NCBI RefSeq assembly: GCF_034359465.1
Contig: NZ_CP110820.1
Coordinates: 1-64,000 of the forward strand
Direction: 5' to 3'
Length of the DNA: 64,000 nt
DNA from: Candidatus Bandiella woodruffii
GTDB taxonomy: Bacteria; Pseudomonadota; Alphaproteobacteria; Rickettsiales; Midichloriaceae
The position numbers and the translations under genes are program-made. The notes below the pieces were generated by a model. The model saw only the letters and a list, made by a program, of their open reading frames with translations. It was not told the DNA's origin and made no database searches. Positions 34,764 to 44,573 of this stretch are shown here, one piece after another. How positions within the stretch are numbered: position 1 is the stretch's first letter; every line of letters starts with the position of its first letter.

Positions 34764-36047
34764 ATGCAAAAAACGGAGTCAAGTATGTTAGTCTTTAACA
34801 GGCATTTGTTGCAAAAGCTTGGTACAGCGCTTATGCTTGGCATGGGCAGTGGTATTGTCTATGCGTTTTTAGTTAGCACTACGTGTGCTTATCTGAAAGA
34901 GTCTGGTTTGTCTTTGGCAGTGATCGGATTTTTTTCTGTAAGTACAATGCCATTCTCACTGAAATATTTTTGGTCCCCATTTGTCGACCACTATAAATTG
35001 AAAATATTCCCCGACAACTTTGGGCAAAGAAAAAGTTGTATAATCCTCATGCAAATGTTTTTATTTGTTGCGATATTTGGATTTGGATTTATTGATCTGG
35101 TAGAGCATCAAGCTTGGGCATTATTACTGTTGGTTATAATTGGATTTTTGGGAGCAACTTCCGATATTGCATTAGAAGCTTATAGAATTGAATTGTTTTC
35201 CAAAGAGGAATCCGGGATTGGTAATGGATTTGTGATATATGGTTTTAGAATTGGTTTCATAGTCTCTGGTATATTTGGATTGTGGTTGTCGACCATATTG
35301 CCATGGAGAAATGTTTTCATGATATTGGCTTTGTTTATTTTACCCTGCACAACTGTGATTGCTTTGTCACCTGATAAAAAAGTATTAAGGGATAAACCTA
35401 AAAGAACAACGTACGGGAAATGGTTGAAATCCTATTTCTTAGAGCCGATTGTAAGTTTGATACAAATGCCAAAGTTTATTTGGATTATGGTGGTCATAGC
35501 ATTCTTTAAGGTTGGTGATGCTTACTTAGATACCATGTCATTACCATTTTTGATGGAGATAGGGTTTTCAAAAAGTGAAATTGCAGGAGTGGCAAAAACT
35601 TGTTCAACAGTGGGAGCGGTGTTTGGTACTTTTATTGGTAGCGTATTAATATCTAAGTTCCATTTTAAAGTAATGTTATTAGCTGCCGAGATTCTTGCGG
35701 CTATCACAAATCTTCAGTTTTTAATTCTTCTCAAAGTGCAAAAGAACTTGTTGATACTGGGAGCTATCAATTTTGTTGAGAGTTTTTGTTATGGGATTAG
35801 TAATATTGCATTAATTACGTATATGAGTTCATTTTGTAGTAAAAAATTTACAGCGACACATTTTGCAATCTTGCTTTCTATCTCGGCTCTTAGTAAGGCG
35901 TTATTGTCTCCAACTTCTGGGGTTGTAGCACAAAACTTTGGGTGGCAGAATTTTTTTGTTATCTCCTCATTATTCTCTATTCCATCGCTTTTATGCATTT
36001 ATCTGATATATTGGCGGAATAATAAAACGAATTTACCATATAAATGA
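34764..36047 (+). CDS. ampG: AmpG-like muropeptide MFS transporter
   Basis: Inner-membrane permease that in other bacteria imports anhydromuropeptides for cell-wall recycling. The 427-residue protein has about twelve membrane segments and the AmpG-type signatures FWSPFVDHY (about 70-78) and ATSDIALEAYRIELF (about 132-146). Rickettsiales carry several AmpG paralogues, so the exact substrate is open. It overlaps ispDF by four bases (ATGA). Confidence 0.85.
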   Translation: MQKTESSMLVFNRHLLQKLGTALMLGMGSGIVYAFLVSTTCAYLKESGLSLAVIGFFSVSTMPFSLKYFWSPFVDHYKLKIFPDNFGQRKSCIILMQMFLFVAIFGFGFIDLVEHQAWALLLLVIIGFLGATSDIALEAYRIELFSKEESGIGNGFVIYGFRIGFIVSGIFGLWLSTILPWRNVFMILALFILPCTTVIALSPDKKVLRDKPKRTTYGKWLKSYFLEPIVSLIQMPKFIWIMVVIAFFKVGDAYLDTMSLPFLMEIGFSKSEIAGVAKTCSTVGAVFGTFIGSVLISKFHFKVMLLAAEILAAITNLQFLILLKVQKNLLILGAINFVESFCYGISNIALITYMSSFCSKKFTATHFAILLSISALSKALLSPTSGVVAQNFGWQNFFVISSLFSIPSLLCIYLIYWRNNKTNLPYK

Positions 36048-37195
36048 ATAACGTAGTGCTTATTATGGCTGCTGGCAACTCAGTAAGATTTGCTGCAGAT
36101 TTACCCAAACAATATAACAAAGTCAATGGAAAAACCTTATTAAGATGGGCTATAGAGGCATTTTTACAAAACAAGTTGATAGATAAAATTGTTGTGGTGA
36201 TTAACGAAGAACACCTGCATTTTTATGAAAATTCTACAGAAGATATTGGTAACATGTTGGAATACACATTGGGTGGTGATACCAGAAAAAAATCTGTGGC
36301 TTCGGGGCTGCAGTATTTGCAAAAATTTAACCCCGTGAATGTTTTGATTCATGATGCTGCAAGGCCGCTTGTCTCACAGAAATTAATCAACAGGGTGGTA
36401 GAAGGGCTTGATATTTGTGAGGCTGTTGACGTTGGTTTGCAAGCAGTGGATACCATAAAATATGAAAAGCCTGATGGAATTGAGGTTCTTGAGAGAGAGA
36501 AAGTTTATGCTACTCAAACCCCCCAAGGGTTTAAGTTTGAAACAATTTCAACATTACATCAAAACATTCAAGGGGATTATACAGATGACATCAGTATATG
36601 CTTGGAAAATCAGATCAATATAAAAAGAATTGAAGGAGAAAGAAGTAACATAAAAATCACCAACTGGAGCGATTTTGAGTATTTTAAGTTTATTAAGAAA
36701 GAAAACAAAGTTTATAGAACAGGCTTGGGGACAGATGTGCATCGATTTTCTGAATTTTTGGAATCCGACGTGATGATAAAGATTTGTGGCATAGAGGTTG
36801 CGCATAATCAGTTGATAATCGCCCATTCTGACGGTGACGTTGGGTTTCATGCCATTACAGAAGCTCTTTTAGGGGCAATGGCGTTGGGAAATATTGGGCA
36901 AATATTCCCAGACAATGACGGTAGATATAAAAATATGGACTCAGCTCATTTTTTAATCTACGCTCGGAATGAGTTGCGCAAGCTATGTTGTGAAATAGTG
37001 AATATAGACCTAACAATAATATGTGAAAAACCAAGGATTATGCCTCATAGCCAAAGAATGCGTAAAAATATAGCTGATGTTTTGGAAATTGAAATATATC
37101 AGGTAAGTGTCAAAGCGACTACAACTGAAAAAATGGGGTTTTTAGGGAATCAAAACGGAATAGCTGCTCAAGCAATATGTACAGTAATTTCATAG
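36044..37195 (+). CDS. ispDF: Bifunctional IspD/IspF of the MEP isoprenoid pathway
   Basis: One polypeptide with 2-C-methyl-D-erythritol 4-phosphate cytidylyltransferase (about 1-225) and MECDP synthase (about 226-383) activities, steps three and five of the pathway. The IspD half shows MAAGNSVRF, LGGDTRKKSV, HDAARPLV and ATQTPQGF; the IspF half shows GTDVHRF (metal ligands), HSDGDVGFHAITEALLGA, IFPDND and KATTTEKMGFLG. Fusion is common in alphaproteobacteria. It sits between ampG and pgpA in one unit. Confidence 0.96.
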   Translation: MNNVVLIMAAGNSVRFAADLPKQYNKVNGKTLLRWAIEAFLQNKLIDKIVVVINEEHLHFYENSTEDIGNMLEYTLGGDTRKKSVASGLQYLQKFNPVNVLIHDAARPLVSQKLINRVVEGLDICEAVDVGLQAVDTIKYEKPDGIEVLEREKVYATQTPQGFKFETISTLHQNIQGDYTDDISICLENQINIKRIEGERSNIKITNWSDFEYFKFIKKENKVYRTGLGTDVHRFSEFLESDVMIKICGIEVAHNQLIIAHSDGDVGFHAITEALLGAMALGNIGQIFPDNDGRYKNMDSAHFLIYARNELRKLCCEIVNIDLTIICEKPRIMPHSQRMRKNIADVLEIEIYQVSVKATTTEKMGFLGNQNGIAAQAICTVIS

Positions 37196-37204
37196 GAGGC
37201 GTGG

Positions 37205-37798
37205 ATGGCAAAAAAGAAATTTAATTTTAACAATTTAGTCAACACTAAAGCGGAGCGTTTCACACTTCCGTTCGCCTGGTATTCCATCATATCAACATGG
37301 TTTTTTGTTGGTAAGTTGCCATTTGCTCCCGGTACTTTTGGTTCTATCGCTGCGTATCCACTGTATTATTATATACTGATGCATTCTTACTCAAGTACTG
37401 ATGCAAAGCTACATATACTGTTGGCGATAATAACTCTTTTTATCATTGTTTTTTTTGCGATTGACAAGTTTCAGAGAGAAACTGGCACTTATGACCATAG
37501 CTACGTTGTGATTGATGAAGTAATTGGGCAACTACTTACACTATACATATCGTTTGACTGGGCATTTAGTATTGCTTATGCTCTGCAATTGAAAGTTCCA
37601 TCTTATGCTCTTAGTTTTGTGATCGCATTTCTTCCTTTTAGATATTTTGACATAAGCAAGCCACTGCTTATTGGTTATGTTAATAAAAATTATAAAGGGG
37701 CATTTGGGGTGATATTTGATGATATTTTGGCGGCAGTTTGCGCTTCAGGAGTCTTATATGTAGCAAGCTTTATCTTTTCATATTTATCTAGGCTCTGA
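37205..37798 (+). CDS. pgpA: Phosphatidylglycerophosphatase A
   Basis: Membrane phosphatase that forms phosphatidylglycerol from its phosphate. The 197-residue protein has family motifs GKLPFAPGTFGS (about 37-48), DHSYVVIDEVIGQLL (about 98-112), FRYFDISKPL and FGVIFDDILAAV, with four hydrophobic segments. The N-terminal 25 residues are basic and unmatched. It follows ispDF by nine bases with GGAGG just before the start. Confidence 0.92.
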   Translation: MAKKKFNFNNLVNTKAERFTLPFAWYSIISTWFFVGKLPFAPGTFGSIAAYPLYYYILMHSYSSTDAKLHILLAIITLFIIVFFAIDKFQRETGTYDHSYVVIDEVIGQLLTLYISFDWAFSIAYALQLKVPSYALSFVIAFLPFRYFDISKPLLIGYVNKNYKGAFGVIFDDILAAVCASGVLYVASFIFSYLSRL

Positions 37799-37921
37799 TA
37801 ACTTTAAAAATTTTAATTATCTTCATTTCTTAACATAATCTTAACATTTCTTGTGTATAATAAAGGCTTGGAGAGATTAATTACAGTTAAGGAAGAAGAA
37901 AACACCAAACAAACGGTATCG

Positions 37922-37951
37922 CTTATAAACCGCTTCACAGCGGTTTATAAG
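37922..37951. repeat. Perfect 13-bp inverted repeat (hairpin)
   Basis: CTTATAAACCGCT and its exact complement are separated by the four-base loop TCAC. There is no T-run after either arm, so it is not a standard intrinsic terminator. It lies about 120 bases after pgpA, just before a full dispersed repeat. Confidence 0.75.
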
Positions 37952-37960
37952 TTGGTATAT

Positions 37961-38120
37961 ATACCTCTGGTAAATCAAGGGTTGCAAATTTATAGACGAC
38001 AGAGAACTTGGAAAAGAGCGAGGAATACGAGTGATGAGCATGAGGAGCGTACAAAAGTACGTGACGAAATGCGAAGTCCGAAGTATTTTGACGCCAATTT
38101 TTCAAGTTATCGGAGTATAT
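37961..38120 (+). repeat. Full copy of the dispersed intergenic repeat (about 160 bp)
   Basis: Runs from ATACCTCTGGTAAATCAAG to AAGTTATCGGAGTATAT and includes AGGAATACGAGTGATGAGCA, GTACAAAAGTAC and GAAATGCGAAGTCCGAAGTA. It aligns along its length with the minus-strand copy at 10181-10344, but a two-base difference puts the two in different reading frames, so it is unlikely to encode a protein. Confidence 0.8.
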
Positions 38121-38221
38121 TTCATCTGTACGTTTTGCCAACTTTCAGTTTGACTTGAGGTGCATATATTTTTACCACTTGAAATTTGCGCAAAAATGTT
38201 AATAATGAGTGGGGTATAGCA

Positions 38222-38833
38222 ATGATGCGGGTCTTTAGTTTGAATAAAATTTTACTTCATTTTCTTTTGTTTTTTTTGAGTTTTAATCTTAGTGGGTGTG
38301 TTGTTTTGGGAGTTGGGACTGCGGCTACAACTGGGGCAATTGTGGCTGACGAAAGAAGTGTTGGCAATATATTGGATGACAAAGTTATTACAACCAAAGT
38401 GCAGTATGAGTTATCTAAAAGTAGCAAAAATAATTCACTAAGAGGTGTATCTGCCAATACTTATGAAGGAAGGGTTCTTTTAACTGGTTTTGTGACCGAT
38501 ATCGAATATAAAGATCAAGCTGAGAAATCAGCTTGGTTGATAAGTGGTGTTAAAGAAGTTATTAACGAAGTTAATATAAGTAGTAAAAATAAATCAAACA
38601 CTGCTCAAGACCTCTGGATGACCACAAAAATAAAAACTAAGTTCCTGGTTACAAAAGAAATACATTCTGTTAATTACAAAGTTGTAGTCTATGACAGCGT
38701 GGCATATCTTTTGGGTATTGCAAGTACCCAGGAAGAACTAGATATTGCTTTACATACAGCAAGCGAAGTAGATGGGGTTTCTAAAGTAAAAAACTACATT
38801 TTGGTTAAAAACGATATCAGAAGAGCCGATTAG
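38222..38833 (+). CDS. BON-domain lipoprotein (OsmY/DolP-like)
   Basis: Secreted lipoprotein with a signal peptide and lipobox FNLSGC (Cys about 26-27), followed by GTAATTGAIVADERSVG, which is common to the DolP/YraP group, and two BON domains (about 50-115 and 125-195). DolP-type proteins sit in the outer membrane and support envelope integrity. The ATG at 38222 is preferred over a TTG at 38186 because it gives a normal signal peptide. LspA and Lnt elsewhere in this window could process it. Confidence 0.85.
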   Translation: MMRVFSLNKILLHFLLFFLSFNLSGCVVLGVGTAATTGAIVADERSVGNILDDKVITTKVQYELSKSSKNNSLRGVSANTYEGRVLLTGFVTDIEYKDQAEKSAWLISGVKEVINEVNISSKNKSNTAQDLWMTTKIKTKFLVTKEIHSVNYKVVVYDSVAYLLGIASTQEELDIALHTASEVDGVSKVKNYILVKNDIRRAD

Positions 38834-39003
38834 TCAAATTTTTATACCTTTTTAAAACTATGCGGTTATATTCACATGCATGAGATAGGAGATTTGCTTT
38901 AGGTATTTTTATTATTGCCCCACTCTAGCATCAATGACAAAATCCATGTGTTGGGATTGGTCCCAGTTTTTTTGAGTGTTGGAATACTGATTTATTTTAA
39001 CAC

Positions 39004-39100
39004 GGCACCGTCAAGTTAAAAAAGTTGAGGTGCAAAAGGTATTGAGAGAAGAGGGAAAAAATAGTAAATTGGAGCAAAATAAAAAATAATAGAAAAACAA
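39004..39100 (+). mobile_element. 97-bp duplicated left end of IS-D
   Basis: Contains GGCACCGTCAAGTTAA and the leader up to the base before the transposase ATG, then runs straight into a full IS-D. It matches the first 97 bases of IS-D copy 4. It looks like an IS-D whose body was replaced when another IS-D arrived at this point. Confidence 0.85.
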
Positions 39101-39953
39101 GGCACCGTCAAGTTAAAAAAGTTGAGGTGCAAAAGGTATTGAGAGAAGAGGGAAAAAATAGTAAATTGGAGCAAAATAAAAAATAATAGAAAAACAATGG
39201 AAGAAAGAGCGAGCAGATACAGATATCCAATGGTGATAATAGGACATGCAGTTTGGTTGTACCACAGATTTAATTTGAGTTATAGAGACGTAGCAGAAGA
39301 GTTGTTATACAGGGGTATAGAAGTAAGCCATGAAACGATAAGAGCATGGTGTATTAAATTTGGAAAAAGGTTTTTAGATATAATCAAGAAGAAGTAGAGG
39401 AAAGCAAAGGATAAATGGCATTTGGATGAGATGAGCATTAAAATTAACGGTAAATATTTTATTTTGTGGAGAGCTGTAGATGAAGATGGATATGAGATAG
39501 ATGTCTTCCTACAGACCAGACGTAATAAAAAGTCTGCGATAAGGTTTTTATCAAGATTATTACAATCAAATCCAGTACCCAGAGTAATCGTGACAGATAA
39601 ATTAAAAAGCTATACCAAACCTATAAAAGAAATGTGCCCTAAAACAGAGCATAGGCGCCATAAAGGATTAAATAATAGGGTTGAAAATGCACACCAACCA
39701 ACACGCAGGAAAGAGAAATGCCTAATAAAATTCAAATCTCCTTCTGGGGTACAGCAAACTCTTTCTTTGATGGGAAAAATAAGGAACATATTTTCAGTAG
39801 ATGTGGGCAGGTATATTAACAGTTCTAGCAAGCAAAAAGAAATGTTTTTTGAAGCTAAATCTATTTGGGATCACGCCGCTCAATCCATAGCTGCTGCATA
39901 ATTTTCAAAAAGATGCTCTGTCACGCCCTTACCTCCATTAACTTGACGGTGCC
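39101..39953 (+). mobile_element. IS-D copy 4 (IS6 family, 853 bp)
   Basis: Full-length copy with both inverted ends. The right flank begins AGCTAGGAATATGAG, which resembles part of the dispersed intergenic repeat, so the element probably landed in one. Confidence 0.92.
39197..39901 (+). pseudogene. IS6-family transposase of IS-D copy 4, in-frame amber at codon 67
   Basis: Like copy 1: codon 38 is TAC and the only stop is TAG at codon 67, between DIIKKK and RKAKDKWHLDEM. The catalytic part is at 39422-39901. Confidence 0.85.
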
Positions 39954-40108
39954 AGCTAGGAATATGAGTTAGGGTACATAAAGATACGCAACTATATGGG
40001 ATAGCACAACATAAGTTCTGCATTATCCAAGTATATTTTGCCCCCAGCACTAGGATTTGTATTGAAGTAATAAATAAATCTGCTACCATTGGGGGGTATA
40101 AATTTTTT

Positions 40109-40684
40109 GTGAGTATGATAGAATCAGAGTCAGAACCCATGTTAGATGAGTGTCCCAAGCTTATAGGGGTGGATATTTCGGTGGGATCTTCAATGTGGGC
40201 ATCACTAGACTTTGATGTTCACGAGCACTGCCATAAAGTGGTGGGAGCTGCTGTGTCTTATGTCTTAAATGATCATAATCAAAAATCTTTTATTGAAGTT
40301 TCGTTGTTGTTAGCAAACGATGAACATTTACATGATCTAAATAAGCAGTATAGGAACAAAGACGAAACAACCAATGTTTTATCGTTCCCGTTTACCGATG
40401 CTTCTACTGATGAGTTAGCCCATATGGCTGAATCTGGCAAACAACTTTTTTTGGGTGACGTTGCAATTAGCTACGAAAGGGTCGCGCAAGAAAGTTTACA
40501 GCAGGAAAAACCGTTTATTGAATATTTCACTTATATTTTGCTGCATGGGGTTTTGCACTTATTAGGCTACGATCATGTTAAGGAAGATGAGGCTAAGCTT
40601 ATGGAAAAAACAGAAACAAAGATTATGAAGTCTTTGGGGTTCAATAATCACATAGTAGGAATAACTGAAAATTTATGGTTTTAA
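40109..40684 (+). CDS. ybeY: Endoribonuclease YbeY
   Basis: Zinc endoribonuclease for 16S rRNA 3'-end maturation and ribosome quality control. The 191-residue protein ends with the metal-binding motif HGVLHLLGYDH (about 151-161), preceded by ETTNVLSFPF and LGDVAISYE. The start may be GTG 40109 or ATG 40115; about 35 residues before the YbeY core have no match. Not obviously in an operon. Confidence 0.94.
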   Translation: MSMIESESEPMLDECPKLIGVDISVGSSMWASLDFDVHEHCHKVVGAAVSYVLNDHNQKSFIEVSLLLANDEHLHDLNKQYRNKDETTNVLSFPFTDASTDELAHMAESGKQLFLGDVAISYERVAQESLQQEKPFIEYFTYILLHGVLHLLGYDHVKEDEAKLMEKTETKIMKSLGFNNHIVGITENLWF

Positions 40685-40717
40685 AAAGCTTATAACAGCT
40701 TTTGTATATACTGATTT

Positions 40718-41851
40718 CTAAATATTGAGTTGAATTATTTTTTCCCAATTAAATTCCACATCTCTGCGCCCAAAATGCCCATATGCTGCTGTGTCCTGAT
40801 ATCTAATATTCTTAAGGTCCAAAGTATCTATGATTCCCTTTGGAGTTAAGGAGAAGTTGTCTCTGATGAGCTTTACTAAATCATTGTCTTTATACTTACT
40901 GGTGCCGAAAGTATTAACGTAAATCGAAAGTGGTTCAGAGATGCCAATCGCATATGACAACTGCAACTCACACTTTTTCGCCAAGCCTGCAGCAACGATG
41001 TTTTTTGCAACATACCGTGCCATATAACTTGCCGACCTATCAACTTTACTTGGGTCCTTTCCAGAAAAAGCACCTCCTCCATGACGCGCGTACCCGCCAT
41101 AACTATCAACAATAATTTTCCTTCCAGTCAAGCCACAATCAGCATGCGGCCCACCTAAAACAAAACTGCCGCTTGGGTTGATTATATAACATGTTTCTTC
41201 ATCAATGTATCGCTGAGGTATTACTTCTTTAATTATCTCGTTGATCACTCTGTGGTGTATCTCCCTTTGAGAAACATGTTTATTATGTTGAGTTGAGATG
41301 ACTATCTTATCTACTCTGGAGACATTCCCTTCATCGTCGTATTCTACTGTGACTTGGCTTTTTGCATCTGGGCTCAGCCAATCTATTTCCAAAGATTTAC
41401 GTTTCTTTGCCAATTCAACCAACAAGCTGTTTGCAAAATATATTGCAGCTGGCATGTATGTTTCTGTTTCATCACAGGCATAACCAAACATTATTCCTTG
41501 ATCTCCAGCCCCCTTACATTCTTCTGGACTGCCAAAAACACTGTTATATATTTCATCAGATTGTTTGGAAATTAAATTGATTACACTAACGTTGCTTGCG
41601 TTTAAGCCCATTGAGTCGCTATTGTATCCTATACCCTCAATAACGTCCTTCACTATTTTTTCTAAATCAACCCATGCTTTTGTCCGGACCTCTCCAGCAA
41701 CGATGACCAACGAATTTTTCACCATTGTCTCGCAGGCAACAGCAGAGTTTTTATCTTGCTCTAATATTTTATCCAATACTGCATCAGAAATTTGATCTGC
41801 AATTTTGTCCGGATGCCCCTCTGATACCGATTCTGAAGTGAATAAATACAT
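40718..41851 (-). CDS. metK: S-adenosylmethionine synthetase
   Basis: Forms SAM from methionine and ATP. The 377-residue protein has [16 protein letters not shown] at the N-terminus, the signature [15 protein letters not shown] (about 117-131), and the P-loop-like [16 protein letters not shown] (about 257-272). The frame is full length with no breaks; metK is decaying in several Rickettsia, so an intact copy suggests SAM is made here and not only imported. It follows rpoH by 18 bases. Confidence 0.97.
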   Translation of the reverse strand: MYLFTSESVSEGHPDKIADQISDAVLDKILEQDKNSAVACETMVKNSLVIVAGEVRTKAWVDLEKIVKDVIEGIGYNSDSMGLNASNVSVINLISKQSDEIYNSVFGSPEECKGAGDQGIMFGYACDETETYMPAAIYFANSLLVELAKKRKSLEIDWLSPDAKSQVTVEYDDEGNVSRVDKIVISTQHNKHVSQREIHHRVINEIIKEVIPQRYIDEETCYIINPSGSFVLGGPHADCGLTGRKIIVDSYGGYARHGGGAFSGKDPSKVDRSASYMARYVAKNIVAAGLAKKCELQLSYAIGISEPLSIYVNTFGTSKYKDNDLVKLIRDNFSLTPKGIIDTLDLKNIRYQDTAAYGHFGRRDVEFNWEKIIQLNI

Positions 41852-41869
41852 TTGCCCCCCTACTGTAAT

Positions 41870-42694
41870 TCAAATACTTGTTATAAAATCTTTTATTTTC
41901 TTCAGAGCAATTTCTTCAATTTGCCTAATTCTTTCGCTGGAAACGCCATACTTTTTACTCAAAACATCAAGAGTTATAGGGGTTTCTGACAATTTTCTCT
42001 GCTTAATTATATCTTGCTCCCTTTCATCCAGCATTTTTATCGCATCTTTTAGGATATTGGTTCGCATTTTCTTTTCCTCATTATCTGCGAACATCTCCTC
42101 CTGATTTTGTGCGTTATCTGAAATTGTATCTATCACTTCATGCTCGTGTTCATCGCCCAATGTCTCATTCAAAGATGTTACATAGTAGCTATTTTCCAAA
42201 ATGCTATCCTCTGCCTTGGTTTGCGCCTCTGTTTCTTGTCTATAATCTAATTGGCCAATTTTCCTTTTGATGGCAGCTGTATTAGAAAATAACTTCTTTT
42301 GTAAAATGCCAGAACTTATTTTTAACATAGACCAAGACTTTATTATATAATCTTGGATACATGCTTTTATCCACCATATAGCATATGTTGAAAGCCTATT
42401 TCCCTTTTCTGGTTTGAACTTTTTTACCGCTTTCATCAGCCCTATGTTCCCTTCGGATATGATGTCCATAATTGGGAGACCATAACTGCGAAATTTAAGC
42501 GATATTTTAACCACAAGTCTCAGATGTGACATCACCAATTGGTGCGCTGCCTCAATATCTGACTTTTCCAACCACCGCTTTACAAGCGTGGACTCTTCTT
42601 CCTGGGAAAGCATAGGAAACTGCTTTATCTGCTGCATATACGCTGCTAAGCCAGGCTCAATAAAAGCTGAAGTAAGAGAGGTATTATAAGTCAT
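41870..42694 (-). CDS. rpoH: Heat-shock sigma factor RpoH (sigma-32)
   Basis: 274-residue sigma-70-family factor that directs heat-shock transcription. Region 2 has HLRLVVKISLKFRSYGLP and SEGNIGLMKAVKKF (core binding and -10 recognition), and the RpoH box appears as QKKLFSN near residue 133. Region 4 has a helix-turn-helix with LSKKYGVSSERIRQIE. It lacks the long region 1.1 of RpoD. It is upstream of metK on the same strand. Confidence 0.92.
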   Translation of the reverse strand: MTYNTSLTSAFIEPGLAAYMQQIKQFPMLSQEEESTLVKRWLEKSDIEAAHQLVMSHLRLVVKISLKFRSYGLPIMDIISEGNIGLMKAVKKFKPEKGNRLSTYAIWWIKACIQDYIIKSWSMLKISSGILQKKLFSNTAAIKRKIGQLDYRQETEAQTKAEDSILENSYYVTSLNETLGDEHEHEVIDTISDNAQNQEEMFADNEEKKMRTNILKDAIKMLDEREQDIIKQRKLSETPITLDVLSKKYGVSSERIRQIEEIALKKIKDFITSI

Positions 42695-42754
42695 GATCTT
42701 ACAAATTGGTTTAGAACTAATGTAGGTTGAATAATAAAGATTTTCAAGTGTTAT

Positions 42755-44506
42755 CTAAATTAAACTGCGATAGTAATGCAAATGTTTTTCCATATAAAGT
42801 TTTGTATTATTATCTAAAAATGCTGACAAGGCAAAAAACACCTGTTCATGGTATTCTTTTAGCCATTTTTTCTCATCATCTGATAATAAGCTTTCGTCGA
42901 TCAGATTGAAAGCTATTGGAGCTAAGGTTAGATTTTCGAATTTTAAAAAGTTGTCTTGACTTTTTACCACAACAACCAGATTTTCTATGCGTATGCCGTA
43001 TTTACCCGGGATGTAATACCCCGGCTCTATGGATACTACCATTCCCGCATTTAAAGCGCAATTGTTAAGCTTACTGATTGCCTGTGGCCCTTCGTGCACG
43101 GATAAATAGTGGCCAACACCATGACCTGTGCCATGTGGGTAATCCAGGCCATAATGCCATAAAAATTGACGTGCTATTGCGTCAATTTGCGCCCCAGTTG
43201 TATTGATGGGAAATTTTAAGTTGGAAAGATTGATAAACCCCTTCAAAACTAAGGTATAATATAATTTAGCTTCTTTATCTGGTTTGCCAAAATAAAAGGT
43301 TCTTGTCACGTCGGTGGTGCCGCAGCAGTATTGGCTACCGCAGTCCAGGAGGAAAAAGTTGTTGGGAGTGATGACGCTGTTTGAGCCATTATATGGGTCA
43401 TAGTGTATAATCGCGCTGTTTTCAGCAAAAGAAGAGATGGTGTTGAAACTTTTGGTTCTAAATAAAGAATGTTTTTGTTTTAATGACAATAATTTTTGGT
43501 CAACATCAATTTCCGTGATTTTATTGTCGACATTGATGCTCTCTTCAAGCCAGTTATACAGAGTTGTGAGAGCAACTCCATCCTGAATCATTGCATATTG
43601 AAAGCCTGCTATTTCCACTTGATTTTTTTGTGCTTTTGGCAGAAGGCATGGGTCTTGTTTAAAATTCATGTTTTCTTCTTTATAATTTTGAACAAACCAC
43701 ATGGAAGTTTTAGAAGGATCGCATTCCATGGTTTTATTCTGTTGATTGATTTGGATAATCCTCTCCTTTATTTGGTTGATCGGTGATAACTTAATTTTTT
43801 TGTAACTGCATTTTAACGCGGTCAAACTTGAAAAAATTTCAACTTCCCCATCTTTACTGACCAAACAATAACACATAATTAAAGGCGAATAGGGTATATC
43901 TGTCCCTCTTATGTTCAACAGCCAGCATATGCTCTCAGGCGAAGTAATCAATAGATAATCAGTCTGTAGATTGGAAACTACATGGTTTACTTTTGATATT
44001 TCATTTTGAGATGTGTATTTAGCATCTAACACCAGTGCTGCTTTTGTTGGGAACTCTACAGGTCTGTCCCAAAGCTTGTCTATCAAATTTAAAGAGATGG
44101 GTAGTAAAGTTATGTTGTCTTTATGTTGATGAAAGTATTTACTAAAAAATTCTAAGTATTTTTTAGTAAACATAGAAGGATCATAGCCTATTGAAAATTT
44201 GTTTATAATCTCTTTAAATATACCTTCATATATACCCTCAACATTCTGCATGTCGTAAATTTCAAAGTCGGCATTACTAAGCTGTTTGTTTGCTTGAACT
44301 ATATACCTCCCATCTGTAAAAAAATAATTATGTAGTTGGGTTATTAACGCCAAACCGTTTGATCCGGTAAACCCCGTAAGCCATTTTAGCCTTTGTAAAT
44401 TTTCTGGAACATATTCGTTCTGAAACTCATCAAAACTTGGAACTATATATGCATCTAGATTGTATTTTTTGAATTCTTTTTTGAGTGAAGAAATCTTGTC
44501 ATTCAT
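42755..44506 (-). CDS. pepP: Xaa-Pro aminopeptidase (M24B family)
   Basis: Metallopeptidase that removes an N-terminal residue before proline. The catalytic pita-bread domain in the last 320 residues has the metal ligands in LLDCGSQY and TTDVTRTF (two Asp), HGTGHGVGHYLSVHEGP (His), SIEPGYY and GIRIENL (two Glu). The N-terminal creatinase-like domains start with KYNLDAYIVPS and include GFTGSNGLALI. I choose ATG 44506 (MNDKISSLKK, 583 residues); a frame from 44623 would add 39 residues that have no match and partly overlap the divergent terminase fragment. Confidence 0.9.
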   Translation of the reverse strand: MNDKISSLKKEFKKYNLDAYIVPSFDEFQNEYVPENLQRLKWLTGFTGSNGLALITQLHNYFFTDGRYIVQANKQLSNADFEIYDMQNVEGIYEGIFKEIINKFSIGYDPSMFTKKYLEFFSKYFHQHKDNITLLPISLNLIDKLWDRPVEFPTKAALVLDAKYTSQNEISKVNHVVSNLQTDYLLITSPESICWLLNIRGTDIPYSPLIMCYCLVSKDGEVEIFSSLTALKCSYKKIKLSPINQIKERIIQINQQNKTMECDPSKTSMWFVQNYKEENMNFKQDPCLLPKAQKNQVEIAGFQYAMIQDGVALTTLYNWLEESINVDNKITEIDVDQKLLSLKQKHSLFRTKSFNTISSFAENSAIIHYDPYNGSNSVITPNNFFLLDCGSQYCCGTTDVTRTFYFGKPDKEAKLYYTLVLKGFINLSNLKFPINTTGAQIDAIARQFLWHYGLDYPHGTGHGVGHYLSVHEGPQAISKLNNCALNAGMVVSIEPGYYIPGKYGIRIENLVVVVKSQDNFLKFENLTLAPIAFNLIDESLLSDDEKKWLKEYHEQVFFALSAFLDNNTKLYMEKHLHYYRSLI

Positions 44507-44573
44507 TTTTTTCAAACTTCCTGATTGCTGTTTAAATGCTAGACTCTTGCTTATATCGATTGTACCAATATTT

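Noticed and set aside
37922-37951. Intrinsic terminator for pgpA
   Set aside because: The stem is strong but there is no T-run after it, and it is 120 bases from the stop codon.
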